Origin: Plantago ovata
Lineage: Eukaryota; Streptophyta; Magnoliopsida; Lamiales; Plantaginaceae
Direction: 5' to 3'
Assembly (NCBI GenBank): GCA_028274465.1
Contig: CM051457.1
Location: forward strand, 71,646,496-71,710,495
Length of the DNA: 64,000 nucleotides
The translations under genes and the position numbers were made by a program. This document shows positions 54,501-64,000 of the stretch, piece after piece. The notes under the pieces were generated by a model that was not told the DNA's origin, ran no database searches, and was given only the letters and a program-made list of their open reading frames with translations. Positions within the stretch are counted from its first letter, which is position 1. Every line of letters begins with the position of its first letter.

Positions 54501-56750
54501 GCTTGAGAAGCATCCTTGAATTGTTCATCCTGAAATAATTTTAAGTTAGATACAAGCACTAAGTTTTCAAACTTAGTTGAATTACCAAAAACTTTATCTA
54601 CCTGCTGAGCAGGAGGTGTGGATTCTGGTGCAGAAGTTTCAGCAACCTTCTGACTTGTATCTTGAGAAGTCTGTAAAGAAATCATTATATTAGCAAAAGA
54701 ATGAGTTTCAGATAGTGAAGTTTTTCTTATGGTTGAGTTTACTACCTGCTGAAGAAGGGCAGGTGGTGACTCAGTCCTTTCAGCAACGACAGCTTCTTCA
54801 ACATCTGGGACTTGTTCTTCAGCAGACTTCTTTTCTTGCTCTATTTGAGAAGGTTGTGCAGATTCAACAATCTCCCTTGTCTCTGAAACGACAAGTTGAG
54901 CAGAGACATCTTGACCTTTGAGGTCACTGCTGGTCATGAAAACATCTACTGGTTTGTTGGAGGTGTCTTCAATCTCCAATTCCATTTGCTGACTTAGTTC
55001 TGTCAGCACAAGCTGAACTTTGTCAATGGATATTTTCGGTGAACTAGGTCCAGTATTCTCAGCATCACGAGATGCGTCGTCGAATAATGTCTCTTGTGGT
55101 GTTTCAGCAATTTCTGGGACTTGAACCATTGCAGTCTCAGCAACTGGTTCTTCAGCAATCACAGTCTCAGTAACTGCGGTTACAGCAACTTGATGAATTG
55201 CTTGTTCAGCAACCATCTCTTCAGCATCAAGATTATCTACAATGTAGATATCTGGAATTGAGGCAGGATTTTCGTTTTCACTACCTTGTGGTCTTATCTC
55301 AGCAGATGTATCAACATTAAGTTGATTGTTGAAGGCTTCCGCAAACACTTCAACATTGCTGAAGTAGTTTTCAGTAACCACTTCATCAACATCTACTGGA
55401 GCTTGTGTATCAGCAACTCCTGGAGTATCATCCGAAAGATCATGGACAACTGGAATTGACTTGCGAGCCAGTATTTTCTTTCTTGGGTTATTTTTCTGTT
55501 TCTTCTTAGGGACGGAGTTGGCTGATGACGCTGCAGTTTGAGTGTCATCATCAGCTTTCCTCTTTTTCTTCTTAGATTTTTCAAGTTTCTCTCCAGCAGC
55601 AGCATCTGCAGTAGTTGCATTTTCAGCAACGGCTGTTGTACACTTATCTTGATCACCATCTACAACAGTTTCATCAACAACATTTTCAGCTGTTGGAGTC
55701 TTGTCTTGCTGAGTAGTGGTGACAACATTTGCAGCTGTTGTATACTGACAACATTTGTAGCTGTTGTCTTCTTTGATTTCTTATCAGCAAGCTTAGGTCC
55801 ATTTTGCTTGTAGAAGGCTCTTCCCACATTGCATACTGATTTCTTAATCGGCAATGGGTTTCTCAGCTGAATCCTGAAGTGTTCAAGGATATAGCATATT
55901 TTTAGTCCATACATGACTTGGAAGGTAGGTGAGACCTTGTTGTCTTCAACCTTAAGCTTGAATTTAGTAACACAATCAACAAGTCTGTTGAAAATGTAAT
56001 TTGCCCAGTTGAGCTTGGTTTTGTTCTCATGTATATGCATCAGCAGCGGCCACCTTCTCAAGCCTACTTGGTCTATTCCTCCGACTTGGGAGTCTAAGAC
56101 TTTGATTAGTAGCTTAGCAAAGCTACTAGACCAAGTGAAAGGCATAGATGCTTCCTCTTAACGTGCTTTGTCCACGTCACGGGAGCAATCTCTGCTTTAT
56201 TCATTTTCTCATTTCTAACATCACTGTAGAAGGCTTCGATTTCTTCATCAGTGGCAGTGATGTCATCTTCAGTTCTAATGGTTGGAATCTGAAAGATGTT
56301 GGCTAAACCAGTCCATTTGAGGACGATTTGCACAACTTGAACTGTGGTGGAAATCACTTTTTCAGTGACTCCTTGACCATCAGTCAGAGTCTGGATTTTT
56401 GCATTGTTGTAGAATTCCATTGTGTCTAACATACACACTTTCTTAGGGCGAGCAGTTATGAAGAGAGTAAGGCCTTGTTGTTTTATCAAGTCAAGCGCCT
56501 CCTCATTTTCTCCATCAAGTTCTTGTTCATAGAAGTATCGTATATACTTCTCTTTGGCAAATCCGCCCCATTGCATCATCATTTCACACTTTGCAGTGTC
56601 AAGAGGCATGGGTCTTTCTGTTACTCGGTCGTTCTTCAACACAATTTTCACTGTGTTGGTTGCCGGAGTTATAACCGGAGCAGTGCTTTTTCCAGCACTG
56701 TCAACCTTTGATGATTTAGAGGTCTTGGAGGACTGTCTCTTTGGGGCCAT
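51515..56750 (-). pseudogene. S6 aORF (nearly full length)
   Basis: ATG at 56750 (MAPKRQSSKTS). The first 214 residues are open; a one-base frameshift near 56125 and another near 55700 follow, then a long open block (about 55620-53348) with KKKRK and KKKQ basic clusters, VAE-rich and acidic stretches and the three intron-like segments read through in frame. Later lesions are single nonsense changes: TAA at 53348, TAG at 52256 (RRRRQR-stop), TAA at 51950. The C-terminal domain (GCWILKLEDVLANDFFP, SNWGMHLWVL) ends at 51515. It is the least damaged of the three aORF copies and the best guide to the gene: N-terminal plant-transposon-like domain, nuclear-type basic clusters, coiled coils, conserved C-terminal domain. 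No membrane segment is seen. Confidence 0.85.
54359..54745 (-). other. S6 counterparts of the three candidate aORF introns
   Basis: Segments 54745-54671 (75 nt), 54601-54530 (72 nt) and 54433-54359 (75 nt) keep the lengths of the S1 candidates. The first two keep CAG|GT and CAG acceptors; the third ends CTG. All three are stop-free in the aORF frame. Confidence 0.45.
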
Positions 56751-56911
56751 TTCTTATATAGGGTGAGAAATGTACGAAAAATATTACTTTGCTTTTTGAA
56801 CGGAGGTACAGTGAATTCAGGCACAGGCTATAAAAATTTGCAGAGAAAGGAAATGTGAGTTAAAGAATTTTGTCTTTCTCTAACTCCTTGTTTATATAGT
56901 ATCTCTGATGT
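56751..56911 (-). promoter_or_regulatory. S6 aORF internal promoter, cut by GyB
   Basis: The minus-strand TATATAAA at 56898-56891 with a conserved flank (ACAAGGAGTTAGAGAAA) precedes the aORF ATG by 148 nt. GyB is inserted 13 bases upstream of the TATA box, so everything further upstream (pol) is displaced beyond GyB. Confidence 0.6.
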
Positions 56912-58314
56912 TGATGATGTCGTTTTTCACCAATTAAATTTGTTTTAAAGCCTAAGAACACTTATCACTACACAAACTAGAGCGCAATAGCAAGTTGTCC
57001 CCGAGTGTCGTTCTCTCGGGACCTAAGTGGCTTTGCTTGAGGTTTTTGCAAGTAATTTCAGTCAACGAGTTCAAATGTTCAGAGAATCGTTTCCTTTGAA
57101 CAATAGCAACGAGAAATCAGATTGTTGTAAACAAGTTTGGAAAACGGTTGGTGGTAGAAATCAAATACACATGCATGGGTTACGTATATGCTCACAAGTT
57201 TAGTGCGTAGAACCTTCGATCAAGTCTGCTAAGCAACTCGTCTAGGCAAATTTAAGACACACATCATGAAAGATCACTATCAATACTTTAGAGGTGCTTG
57301 TCACCAACACCATTTATCTAGCATGCTGCAAATCTCTAACATACAATCCTATAGCTTTCATTGACCAAGAGTTTGTCACTATACTCAATTCGAATATATT
57401 TTATAGGCAACTAAGAATCATATGAAGGGATTTGCAGCAAGATTGAATCACAATCTCATGTAAGCATAAACATAACCCATAGCATGCATATTCTACATTC
57501 TACCACCAACACTAAAGATTTAGCTACTCATATTCATCAACATAGACATCAATTCATATGAATAATAATCAGAATACATCATATCAAACTACAAGACAAG
57601 AGAGTGATACAAGTTACCACCAAAGCTGTCACTAATCGGTGGAAATCAAAGAAAACCTCTCCGTAGATGATTACAAAGGATGAATCCCAATCAAAATCTT
57701 GAATCCCAAGCTAAAATGCAAAGTAATCTGAATATTCTCTGAGTTTTGGGGCTTAGGAGCTCTCCAAAACCAAGTTACAGTTCAAAAGATGTTCAAAAAA
57801 TGATCAAAGATCAGATCTAAGAAGGAAAATCCGAAAACGTAACCGCTGCCAAGCGGACCGCTTGGAGAAGCCAAGCGGAGCGCTTGGCAAGCGAAGCGCT
57901 TCGGGCACTCCAAGCGCTTCGCTTGGCTTCTGTGCCAAAGCTCCTGGAAATTGAAGCGGAGCGCTTCACTATTCCTGGCGCTTAGCTTGGCTCCTGGACA
58001 GATTTTTGTCTTCAAACTCAATCTTTTTGCCCTCGCATGGCCCTCGAGTGCCTTGGACTCATCCTTCTCGATGCTTATTGATGCTCAAACACTTACGAAC
58101 AAGCCACGGAGATTGGGGAACTTCAACGGGGCCATCTTTTCCATCAAAAAGGCTCGTTTTTAGCTTCAAAAACGCCGTTTCGTACCTAAGTGCCTGAAAA
58201 TGCAGAAAACACAAAACGTGACACTGTTCTACAAACCTAACCAAAAAACAAGGCTAGAAGATAGCAAAAGAAGGTGAAAAAGACAAGATGAACGCGTCAA
58301 AAATACGTTCATCA
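56912..58314 (-). mobile_element. GyB 3' LTR (1403 bp)
   Basis: On the minus strand TGATGAACGTATTTTTGACG (58314) to AACGACATCATCA (56912), preceded by the polypurine tract GGTTTGGGGAG. The first ~590 bases of its plus-strand left end match 63413-64000 with only scattered differences, pointing to a fairly recent insertion. Confidence 0.92.
57843..57995 (-). repeat. GyB LTR palindrome array (AAGCG/CGCTT type)
   Basis: At least six palindromes in 150 bases: CCAAGCGGACCGCTTGG (57849-57865), CCAAGCGGAGCGCTTGG, CAAGCGAAGCGCTTCG, CCAAGCGCTTCGCTTGG, GAAGCGGAGCGCTTC. The first is identical to one in the internal array at 60743-60759. Confidence 0.85.
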
Positions 58315-58351
58315 AACTCCCCAAACCAAACCTTTGTTTGTCCTCAAGCAA
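58315..58351 (-). promoter_or_regulatory. GyB hairpin-polypurine module 4 (3' polypurine tract)
   Basis: The hairpin TTGCTTG-AGGA-CAAACAA (minus strand, one G-U pair, 58351-58334) is followed by GGTTTGGGGAG, ending at the LTR. It is equivalent to GyC 43107-43141. Confidence 0.75.
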
Positions 58352-58916
58352 CAAACTAACCTAAATGCAACACAAAAGGAGTCTCATGCCAAGTAAAGTG
58401 AACTAATCTATTGAATCTACCAAATGCTTATGAACAAGACCAAATGAGCATCACATGCAAATAGGTTGAAGTATGCCTCGATTGCGAATATACACATTCT
58501 CAAGTGCACTTGGTTAAACAAAGGAGTCTCTCGTAACATCTTCTACCTGGACCTGGTCAGTGACGACACAATGATGCATGTTATCATACTAGAATTGCCC
58601 CGTGCCTATGAAACCGAGGGCTTACTTCTGTTCACCAAGCGAGACTTTTCCTCAAGAGAGGGCGAACCAATACTGGCTCTCATCAAACGAAGGAGGGTTC
58701 CCTTAGAAAGATAACACTCCCCTATTCTACCCAGACTCTCAAGAATGAGCCTCTTTCAACCACTTCTTGAAAAGCAAGACGAGGGTGGTCAAGAACAGGC
58801 CTTGGACAAAGGCGACACGAAACGAAAGATAGAATTTACAACTCGACAACTTCACAATAACAAATATTTACATGACACTTGACTAGACTGCTTTTGGCTT
58901 GCAACGACCCTTCTTT

Positions 58917-59030
58917 TGCTTTTGGGTCTTATTCTTTATTTTCTTTCTTCTCTTTTTTTTTATATTTTCTTTTCTCTTTTTTTTTTTCTCTTTTTCTTCT
59001 TTTCTTTTTCTCTTTTTTTTTTCTTTTATA
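58917..59030. repeat. Low-complexity T-rich tract in GyB
   Basis: About 110 bases of almost pure T with scattered C. GyC has an A-rich tract in the corresponding place (41480-41560, opposite orientation), so the tract is an inherited part of the 3' region. Open frames here are compositional only. The rest of 58352-59900 is non-coding 3' region shared with GyC. Confidence 0.8.
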
Positions 59031-59064
59031 AAGGGGCAAGCAGCAGTATTATGTGTCAAAAACA

Positions 59065-59204
59065 CCTCCCCAAACCTATTCGAAAGAATAGGTTGGGACA
59101 CAAAACAAAAAGAAAAAGAAAAAGGAAACTTTACAACGACTCAAAGACGAAAGACAAGATCAACGAAGCAACCCCCTCCCCAAACCTATTCGATAGAATA
59201 GGTT
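59065..59204 (-). promoter_or_regulatory. GyB hairpin-polypurine modules 2 and 3
   Basis: AACCTATTC-GATA-GAATAGGTT (59183-59204) and AACCTATTC-GAAA-GAATAGGTT (59073-59094), each with CCTCCCC or CCCTCCCC beside it (polypurine on the minus strand). Stems are identical to the GyC modules; loops differ. Confidence 0.65.
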
Positions 59205-59680
59205 TAATACAAGGAATCGCACACCTCACACTACCTCCTTGCTAGGCATTTGGCAATCTCTAATCGAGGTGAAGAACTTGTTGCCTCTTACGTACATAAT
59301 TACACGGGTTACAACCATAGACTCTAACATGCATCATTTCATAAGGCCATCGTGAACCGCAGCAGAAGAGACACCACTCAAGGTGATGTCGAGACTACTA
59401 AGCTTAACTAGTGCACATGCGAATGTGACAAACCAAGCGAGACAAGCCTCAAACTACTTGCAAAGTGATGCAACATATGATCAATGGCCATAAACACTTA
59501 GTCTACTGAATAAAAAAGGTTCAAGAGACTTGGCAATAAACTCCACACACAACAACGTGCAACAACTAATCTAGGGATGATATGCATGCAAAAATTTGAA
59601 AAAACACGACAAATCACATGAACTTGAGTAAAATCAGGCATGTACGAACCACACAAGCATATAGTACTGAAAATCCAATA

Positions 59681-59721
59681 CCCCCTCCCCAAACCTAAAC
59701 TTTTGCTCGTCCTCGAGCAAA
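59681..59721 (-). promoter_or_regulatory. GyB hairpin-polypurine module 1
   Basis: TTTGCTCG-AGGA-CGAGCAAA on the minus strand (59721-59702, perfect 8-bp stem) followed by GGTTTGGGGAGGGGG (59695-59681). It matches module 1 of GyC in order and the module 4 hairpin in sequence type. Confidence 0.65.
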
Positions 59722-59899
59722 GAAAAGTTGAAAGAAAAGGAAAAATTGGATTGAAAGTACACTTCCCTGAGATAAAGGTTCGTGTCCAATCTCCTATATA
59801 TGAGTAGTACCTGAAAGGACTCAAGAAACAAGTGAGAACGGGTACGCAAAGGTGAGAAGAATGGAAACAAGTATACGTTCTTCGTTTAAAACAAGTCAT

Positions 59900-60345
59900 A
59901 ACGCAACAAGTCGACTCTTAGACGTCAAAACTCACTCAAGTAATCTCATGGTGAGTTTGAAGGCTTGCTAAAGTTCATATGAAAAAATCGAGAAGCTTTA
60001 ACACTTCGTTACGATAAATCCATACGAATCTAAACCAAGCAAACAAACTCTCCAATTAAATTACCCAACCAATCCAACACATTCTCATGCAACCACAACA
60101 TCACCATAATCATAACATAACTCAAATTCAAGGCTAACAATCATCAAACAATTACAGAGCAAAAATTCGAGCACTAGAGTTCATCATAAATCAATAGGAG
60201 CAAAATTCGAATTTAGACATCAGATCTAGTAAGAAACATGCTCAATAATCATTATCAAACTCTAATTCACCAATGCATAACACAATTGAAGCTAATTAAG
60301 ATGAAATCCCAAATTCAAGAAAGTTAGGGTTCATGAGAGGTACCT
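59900..60345 (-). other. GyB intron-like non-coding stretch
   Basis: From the donor-like AAAG|GTACCTCTCATGAACC (60345) onward the sequence is AT-rich and frame-free, and it aligns at its start with the GyA candidate intron. A possible acceptor is CTTTCAG near 59820. The ORF2 that follows the intron in GyA is absent here. I see nothing else in this stretch. Confidence 0.4.
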
Positions 60346-60534
60346 TTGATTCCTTGTTATGGATGCTTCAAACGTGAAATTTGATCGGTTTAGATGATAG
60401 AGGAGGTGATGGGTTTTGTAAAATGCACAAGATTGCAAGAATTGGTGGAGAATTGAGTGAGATTGAGATTTTTGGGGTGCAAAAATCGGCAATGGAGGAA
60501 AAAACGAAATGGGGAGGCTTTGAATCTCAAGTGC

Positions 60535-60785
60535 CCCGCTTAGCTTCCTTAAGGAAAGCCAAGCGAAGCGCTTGGACGTCCCAAGCGAAGCGCTTGGCAA
60601 GCGATTCGCTTGGGAACTTCCAAGCGCTCCGCTTGGATTTCCAGTAGGAATTTTCATTCCTACTGGAAATTCAAGCGGACCGCTTGGCCGCGCCAAGCGC
60701 TTCGCTTGGATTTCCAGTAAGAATGGGATTCTTACTGGAAATCCAAGCGGACCGCTTGGGCTTTCCAAGCGGTTCGCTTGGGACC
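60535..60785 (-). repeat. GyB internal palindrome array with two long hairpins
   Basis: About nine AAGCG/CGCTT palindromes in 250 bases, including CCAAGCGGACCGCTTGG (60743-60759). Between them lie two long perfect hairpins: ATTTCCAGTAGGAAT / ATTCCTACTGGAAAT (60637-60651, 60656-60670) and GGATTTCCAGTAAGAAT / ATTCTTACTGGAAATCC (60708-60724, 60728-60744). Confidence 0.85.
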
Positions 60786-60903
60786 TTAAGCTCCCAAATC
60801 CATTTTTTTTCAACTTTTGCTAAATTTTCACCCCAAAAAACTTGTCTAAACAACGAAATAAAACTTTAAACGTGCTTCTAATCTACATGCAATTACCTAC
60901 AAC

Positions 60904-60921
60904 CTCGGGTTGCCTCCCGAG
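60904..60921 (-). promoter_or_regulatory. Conserved hairpin downstream of GyB gag-protease
   Basis: CTCGGG-TTGCCT-CCCGAG, 43 nt past the gag-protease stop, with the same loop and flanks (GCGCC, TTGTTTAAA) as GyA 17344-17361. Confidence 0.6.
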
Positions 60922-60963
60922 AAGCGCCTTTGTTTAAAAGTCGTTGGCTCGACTCATCTTAGC

Positions 60964-63269
60964 TCATGCGGAATCAATTTTGCATCGGGTACTAGACTTC
61001 CCCGTCCAAGTGCTCTTCAAAGCACTAAGTGCCTGCACATCTTGACGAACATAAAGAGGACCAAAGAATCCTACAAGTTCGTTAGTATCAACATAAGCAC
61101 ATGAATTAACTATGGCTCGCAACGTATATTGCTTGCCATTTACCTCGAAGTTACATGTACGACGGTACATGTCTATCACCATATTTACTTTGTTGATGAA
61201 GGCTCTACCCAAAAGAACCACATCCTTGAGCTTTGCGGAGGAAGTTGGCATGACGATGAAGTTCGTCTTGACCTCTACACCGGCGACTCTTACCACTAGA
61301 TTTTCGATCACACCCAATGGCTTCTTCATAGACCCATCCGCCAATTGCACCATGCACTTCATTGGTCTTAAGCTAGACAAACCCGACTCTTCGTACACGT
61401 TCAAAGGTATGACATTCACAGCCGCTCCCGTGTCTAGAGTTGCCACTATTCCATCCTTCTTACCCAAGCCGATTTCCACATCAAAGCTCTCTTGGATAGG
61501 CACTTCCACCATATCCACCAACTCATCCTCAGACGATGAGTTTTCATTCACTTCCTCAACTATCGCATCAGATTGTGCGACCACTTTTTCTTCCACAACT
61601 ACCTTAGGAGTCTCAAGCTCCTCACTCACCTTGCAAGTTTCAGTTACCTTGCAACTTGGCACCTCAACTAGTGCTTTGTCTCTCACAACCGTGATCTCCA
61701 CGGGCAAATCAGTCACCACGGTTATGGCCATAGCCTTCTCCGTGTTTCCGGGAAACTTCCCTTGCTCTCTACTCGCCCCTCGATCTATAAGCTCTTGTAG
61801 CTTCTTATGGAGGTTGCTACTACTAGCCTCAAGCTTCTCAAAGCGTTGATTGTTAGTAGCCTCATTACGATAGTAATGCTCCATGAATTTGTTCGTCTTT
61901 ATAACCAGATCATTGAGTGAAGAGACAATAGGTAAAGGAAGCACCCCTCCACCTTGTGGTCCCAAACTAGCAACCTGAGGTGGAGGTGTAGGATTAGAAG
62001 GCGGTGCTCCTTCATATCAATTGTTCCCATAGCTGAGACGACTTCTATCTTGATTAGGCCCATAGGCATTTTGATCCGAGTTATGAAAATAACCACGGTT
62101 GCCTTGATTCTGGTACCCACCTCGGGGTCCACGGTTTTGTGGCCTCACATTGCCATAACCTTGCCCGTAGTTCACATCTCCAACTACTTGCTCTCCCTCA
62201 GCAGCATATACTTCTTGACGGACATCGTTCGTGATGTATTGCTCTCTAGCAAATTCAGAACGGCATAAGTAGGCCGGGTGCCCATAGTTTTTGCACACAC
62301 CACAAACCTCCGTAGAAGGAGAAGGAACGCTTTGCCTCAAAGCTTGCTTCACTTCATGGGCGAACCCATCGAAGGCATTTTGTTCCACTACTACCTTGGC
62401 CTCACCTCTTTGCTCCTTTTGGAGCACACGAGCCCTCACATTCCGGTTTTGGGAATTCCGGTACATCATGTCCAGCTTTAATTGGGCTTGAGAAGGAAGC
62501 AACTCCCCCATACTACCTCCACAAATACTATCCACTTGAGATTGAATCTCAGGATGTAAACCATTGTAAAAGAATTGGAGAAGCTGACCTTTATCATACC
62601 CGTTATGTGGGCATCGATGATGCAACCCCATGAAACGATCATAGGCCTCGTGGAAAGGCTCATCGTACCTCTGCTCGAAGGAGCTAATTTGGCTCTTCAT
62701 AGCCATTGTCTTGGAAGCGGGGTAGTAACGCTCCATGAACTTATCAAAACATAGGTCCCATGTTGTCAAAGACCCGGCCTCCAAAGTATTGAGCCAAACC
62801 TTTGCACGATCGCCTAGCCCCATGGAAAATACCTTCATGCGGAGATCATCATCTGTAACACCAGCTCCCGGTCGCCCAAGATGGAGAACAAAGTTCTCGA
62901 GCTCATTCAAGTATCCTATCACGTCCTCATTAGCCATCCCATAGAATTTGGGAAGTTGTTGGAACATGTGATTCTTGATCTCCAAGTTCCTGGTGGCATC
63001 ATTGAGGACAATTGCTGGTCCTCTAGCCCCAACCGTAGGCTTAGTAAGTGTACGTATAGGTCTCTCCGCCATTTCACCTTCCAAGTAAACCGATTCAAGA
63101 ATTGGCCCAAAAGATAAGAAGAAGACTCTTCCCGAATACCAGAAGCAGAAGCTCTAGATGCTACTCCTTCAAACTCAAGATTCAAATTCCTCCTTCTCCT
63201 TTGAAACAAACGATCGATCTCGTCTACAAAAGGTTCAATAATAGGTCCACCCGTTCGGGTTCTAGGCAT
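60964..63269 (-). pseudogene. gag-pro: GyB Gag-protease (one frameshift and one in-frame stop)
   Basis: The start is ATG 63269 (MPRTRTGG), matching MPHTRSRG of GyA. A frameshift near 63075 leads to the capsid domain (GLGDRAKVWLNTLEAGSL, then ERYYP), the zinc knuckle CGVCKNYGHPAYLC, and a glycine/glutamine/asparagine-rich region ending in TGA at 62017-62019. The same frame continues with REQGKFPGNTEK, the protease active site ATLDTGAAVNVIP (DTG intact) and VVLLGRAF, to the stop at 60964. Only two lesions separate it from a full product of about 765 residues. Athila-like by the NTEK linker and tRNA-Asp primer. No pol follows. Confidence 0.88.
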
Positions 63270-63389
63270 GCACTCACCTGAAATACAAAATAGTGAGTAT
63301 CTCAAGCAAAAAGAAACAAAAACAGAAATGAGACAAAGAAGAGATGTTGGCTGAAAAAACCAAAACAAAAATACCAACCAAAGGAGCTA

Positions 63390-63412
63390 AGTCCCCGGCA
63401 ACGGCGCCAAAT
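63390..63412 (-). promoter_or_regulatory. GyB tRNA-Asp primer binding site
   Basis: On the minus strand TTGGCGCCGTTGCCGGGGAC (63410-63391), identical to the standard plant tRNA-Asp primer site, three bases inside the LTR border. Confidence 0.9.
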
Positions 63413-64000
63413 TGATGATGTCGTTTTTCACCAATTAAATTTGTTTTAAAGCCTAAGAACACTTATCACTACACAAACTAGAGTGCAATGGCAAGTTGTC
63501 CCCGAGTGTCGTTCTCTCGGGACCTAACGTGGCTTTGCTTGAGGTTTTTGCAAGTAATTTCAGTCAACGAGTTCAAATGTTTAGAGAATCGTTTCCTTTG
63601 AACAATAGCAACGAGAAATCAGATTGTTGTAAACAAGTTTGGAAAACGGTTGGTGGTAGAAATCAAATACACATGCATGGGTTACGTATATGCTCACAAG
63701 TTCAGTGCGTAGAACCTTCGATCAAGTCTGCTAAACAACTCGACTAGGCAAATTTAAGACACACATCATGAAAGATCACTATCAATACTTTAGAGGTGCT
63801 TGTGACCAACACCATTTATCTAGCATGCTGCAAACCTCTAACATACAATCCTATAGCTTTCATTGACCAAGAGTTTGTCACTATACTCAATTCGAATACA
63901 TTTTATAGGCAACTAAGAATCATATGAAGGGATTTACAGCAAGATTGAATCACAATCTCATGTAACCATAAACATAACCCATAGCATGCATATTCTACAT
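63413..64000 (-). mobile_element. GyB 5' LTR (partial, continues beyond window)
   Basis: Starts TGATGATGTCG at 63413 on the plus strand and matches 56912-57500 closely. The remaining ~815 bases and the target duplication are outside the window. Confidence 0.92.

Larger units (their letters stand above)
56912..64000 (-). mobile_element. GyB: non-autonomous Athila-like Ty3/Gypsy element, 5' LTR runs off the window
   Basis: Read on the minus strand: part of the 5' LTR (64000-63413), tRNA-Asp primer site, gag-protease (63269-60964), conserved hairpin, palindrome array, intron-like donor, four hairpin-polypurine modules, 3' LTR (58314-56912). There is no RT, integrase or ORF2. The 3' half is homologous to the GyC 3' half, while gag-protease resembles GyA. 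Confidence 0.9.

Noticed and set aside
53660..54921. Plus-strand ORFs opposite the S6 aORF
   Set aside because: They are antisense shadows of acidic and repeat-rich coding sequence, serine/isoleucine-rich with no domain.
57843..57995. CRISPR-like array
   Set aside because: Repeats are palindromic and short, spacers are irregular, and the setting is a plant retrotransposon LTR.
58899..59245. Hydrophobic ORFs of about 100 residues
   Set aside because: They are phenylalanine-rich translations of a T-rich low-complexity tract in a Gypsy 3' region; no start context or homology.

Overview
The window is plant nuclear DNA, probably from a eudicot, made almost entirely of nested and mostly decayed LTR retrotransposons with a few DNA transposons. 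The plant assignment rests on Ty1/Copia elements primed by initiator-Met tRNA (TGGTATCAGAGC next to the 5' LTR), Ty3/Gypsy Athila-like elements primed by tRNA-Asp (TGGCGCCGTTGC...), a hAT-type element and a captured plant-type RNase H fragment. I see no intact host gene, no tRNA or rRNA gene and no CRISPR array. The species cannot be named from what is visible.

Four groups of elements make up the window. (1) The S family is Sirevirus-like Copia, with LTRs of about 1.6 kb (TGTTAGG...ACCAACA), a long coiled-coil Gag, and a large extra ORF (aORF) downstream of pol. Six copies or fragments are named S1-S6. (2) C2 is a different Copia element of 9.92 kb with two 2100-bp LTRs. (3) GyA, GyB and GyC are three Gypsy elements that encode Gag or Gag-protease but no reverse transcriptase or integrase in the window. 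(4) Two non-autonomous TIR elements are present: a 966-bp hAT-type and an 845-bp Pack-type.

Layout: 1-11631 S1 (plus: gag, pol with deletions, aORF, 3' LTR); 11632-11731 a 100-N gap; 11732-15755 a second reading of 7798-11631, probably an unmerged contig overlap; 15756-20902 GyA (minus); 20903-22008 LTR piece S2; 22009-23920 S3 (minus fragment); 23921-44744 S4 aORF and LTR, split by C2 (24530-34451) and by GyC (37631-44630, itself carrying the hAT element at 42039-43004); 44745-49134 S5, carrying the Pack-type element at 46850-47694; 49135-49722 a C2-type LTR fragment; 49723-56911 S6 (minus); 56912-64000 GyB (minus), inserted just upstream of the S6 internal TATA box.

The most unusual content is the S-family aORF. 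It occupies the slot usually called env-like, but it shows nuclear-localisation-like basic clusters, coiled coils and a plant-transposon-protein-like N-terminal domain, with no signal peptide or membrane span. It has its own conserved TATA box, and three very intron-like 72-75-nt segments that are multiples of three and open in frame. The Gypsy elements show a second set of signals: GC-rich perfect palindromes of an element-specific type present both in the LTR and in the 3' internal region of each element, four hairpin-plus-polypurine modules at conserved spacing in GyB and GyC, and a hairpin with paired base changes just after gag-protease in GyA and GyB. The S family is also saturated with the word TTGCTGA/TCAGCAA in coding and non-coding parts alike.
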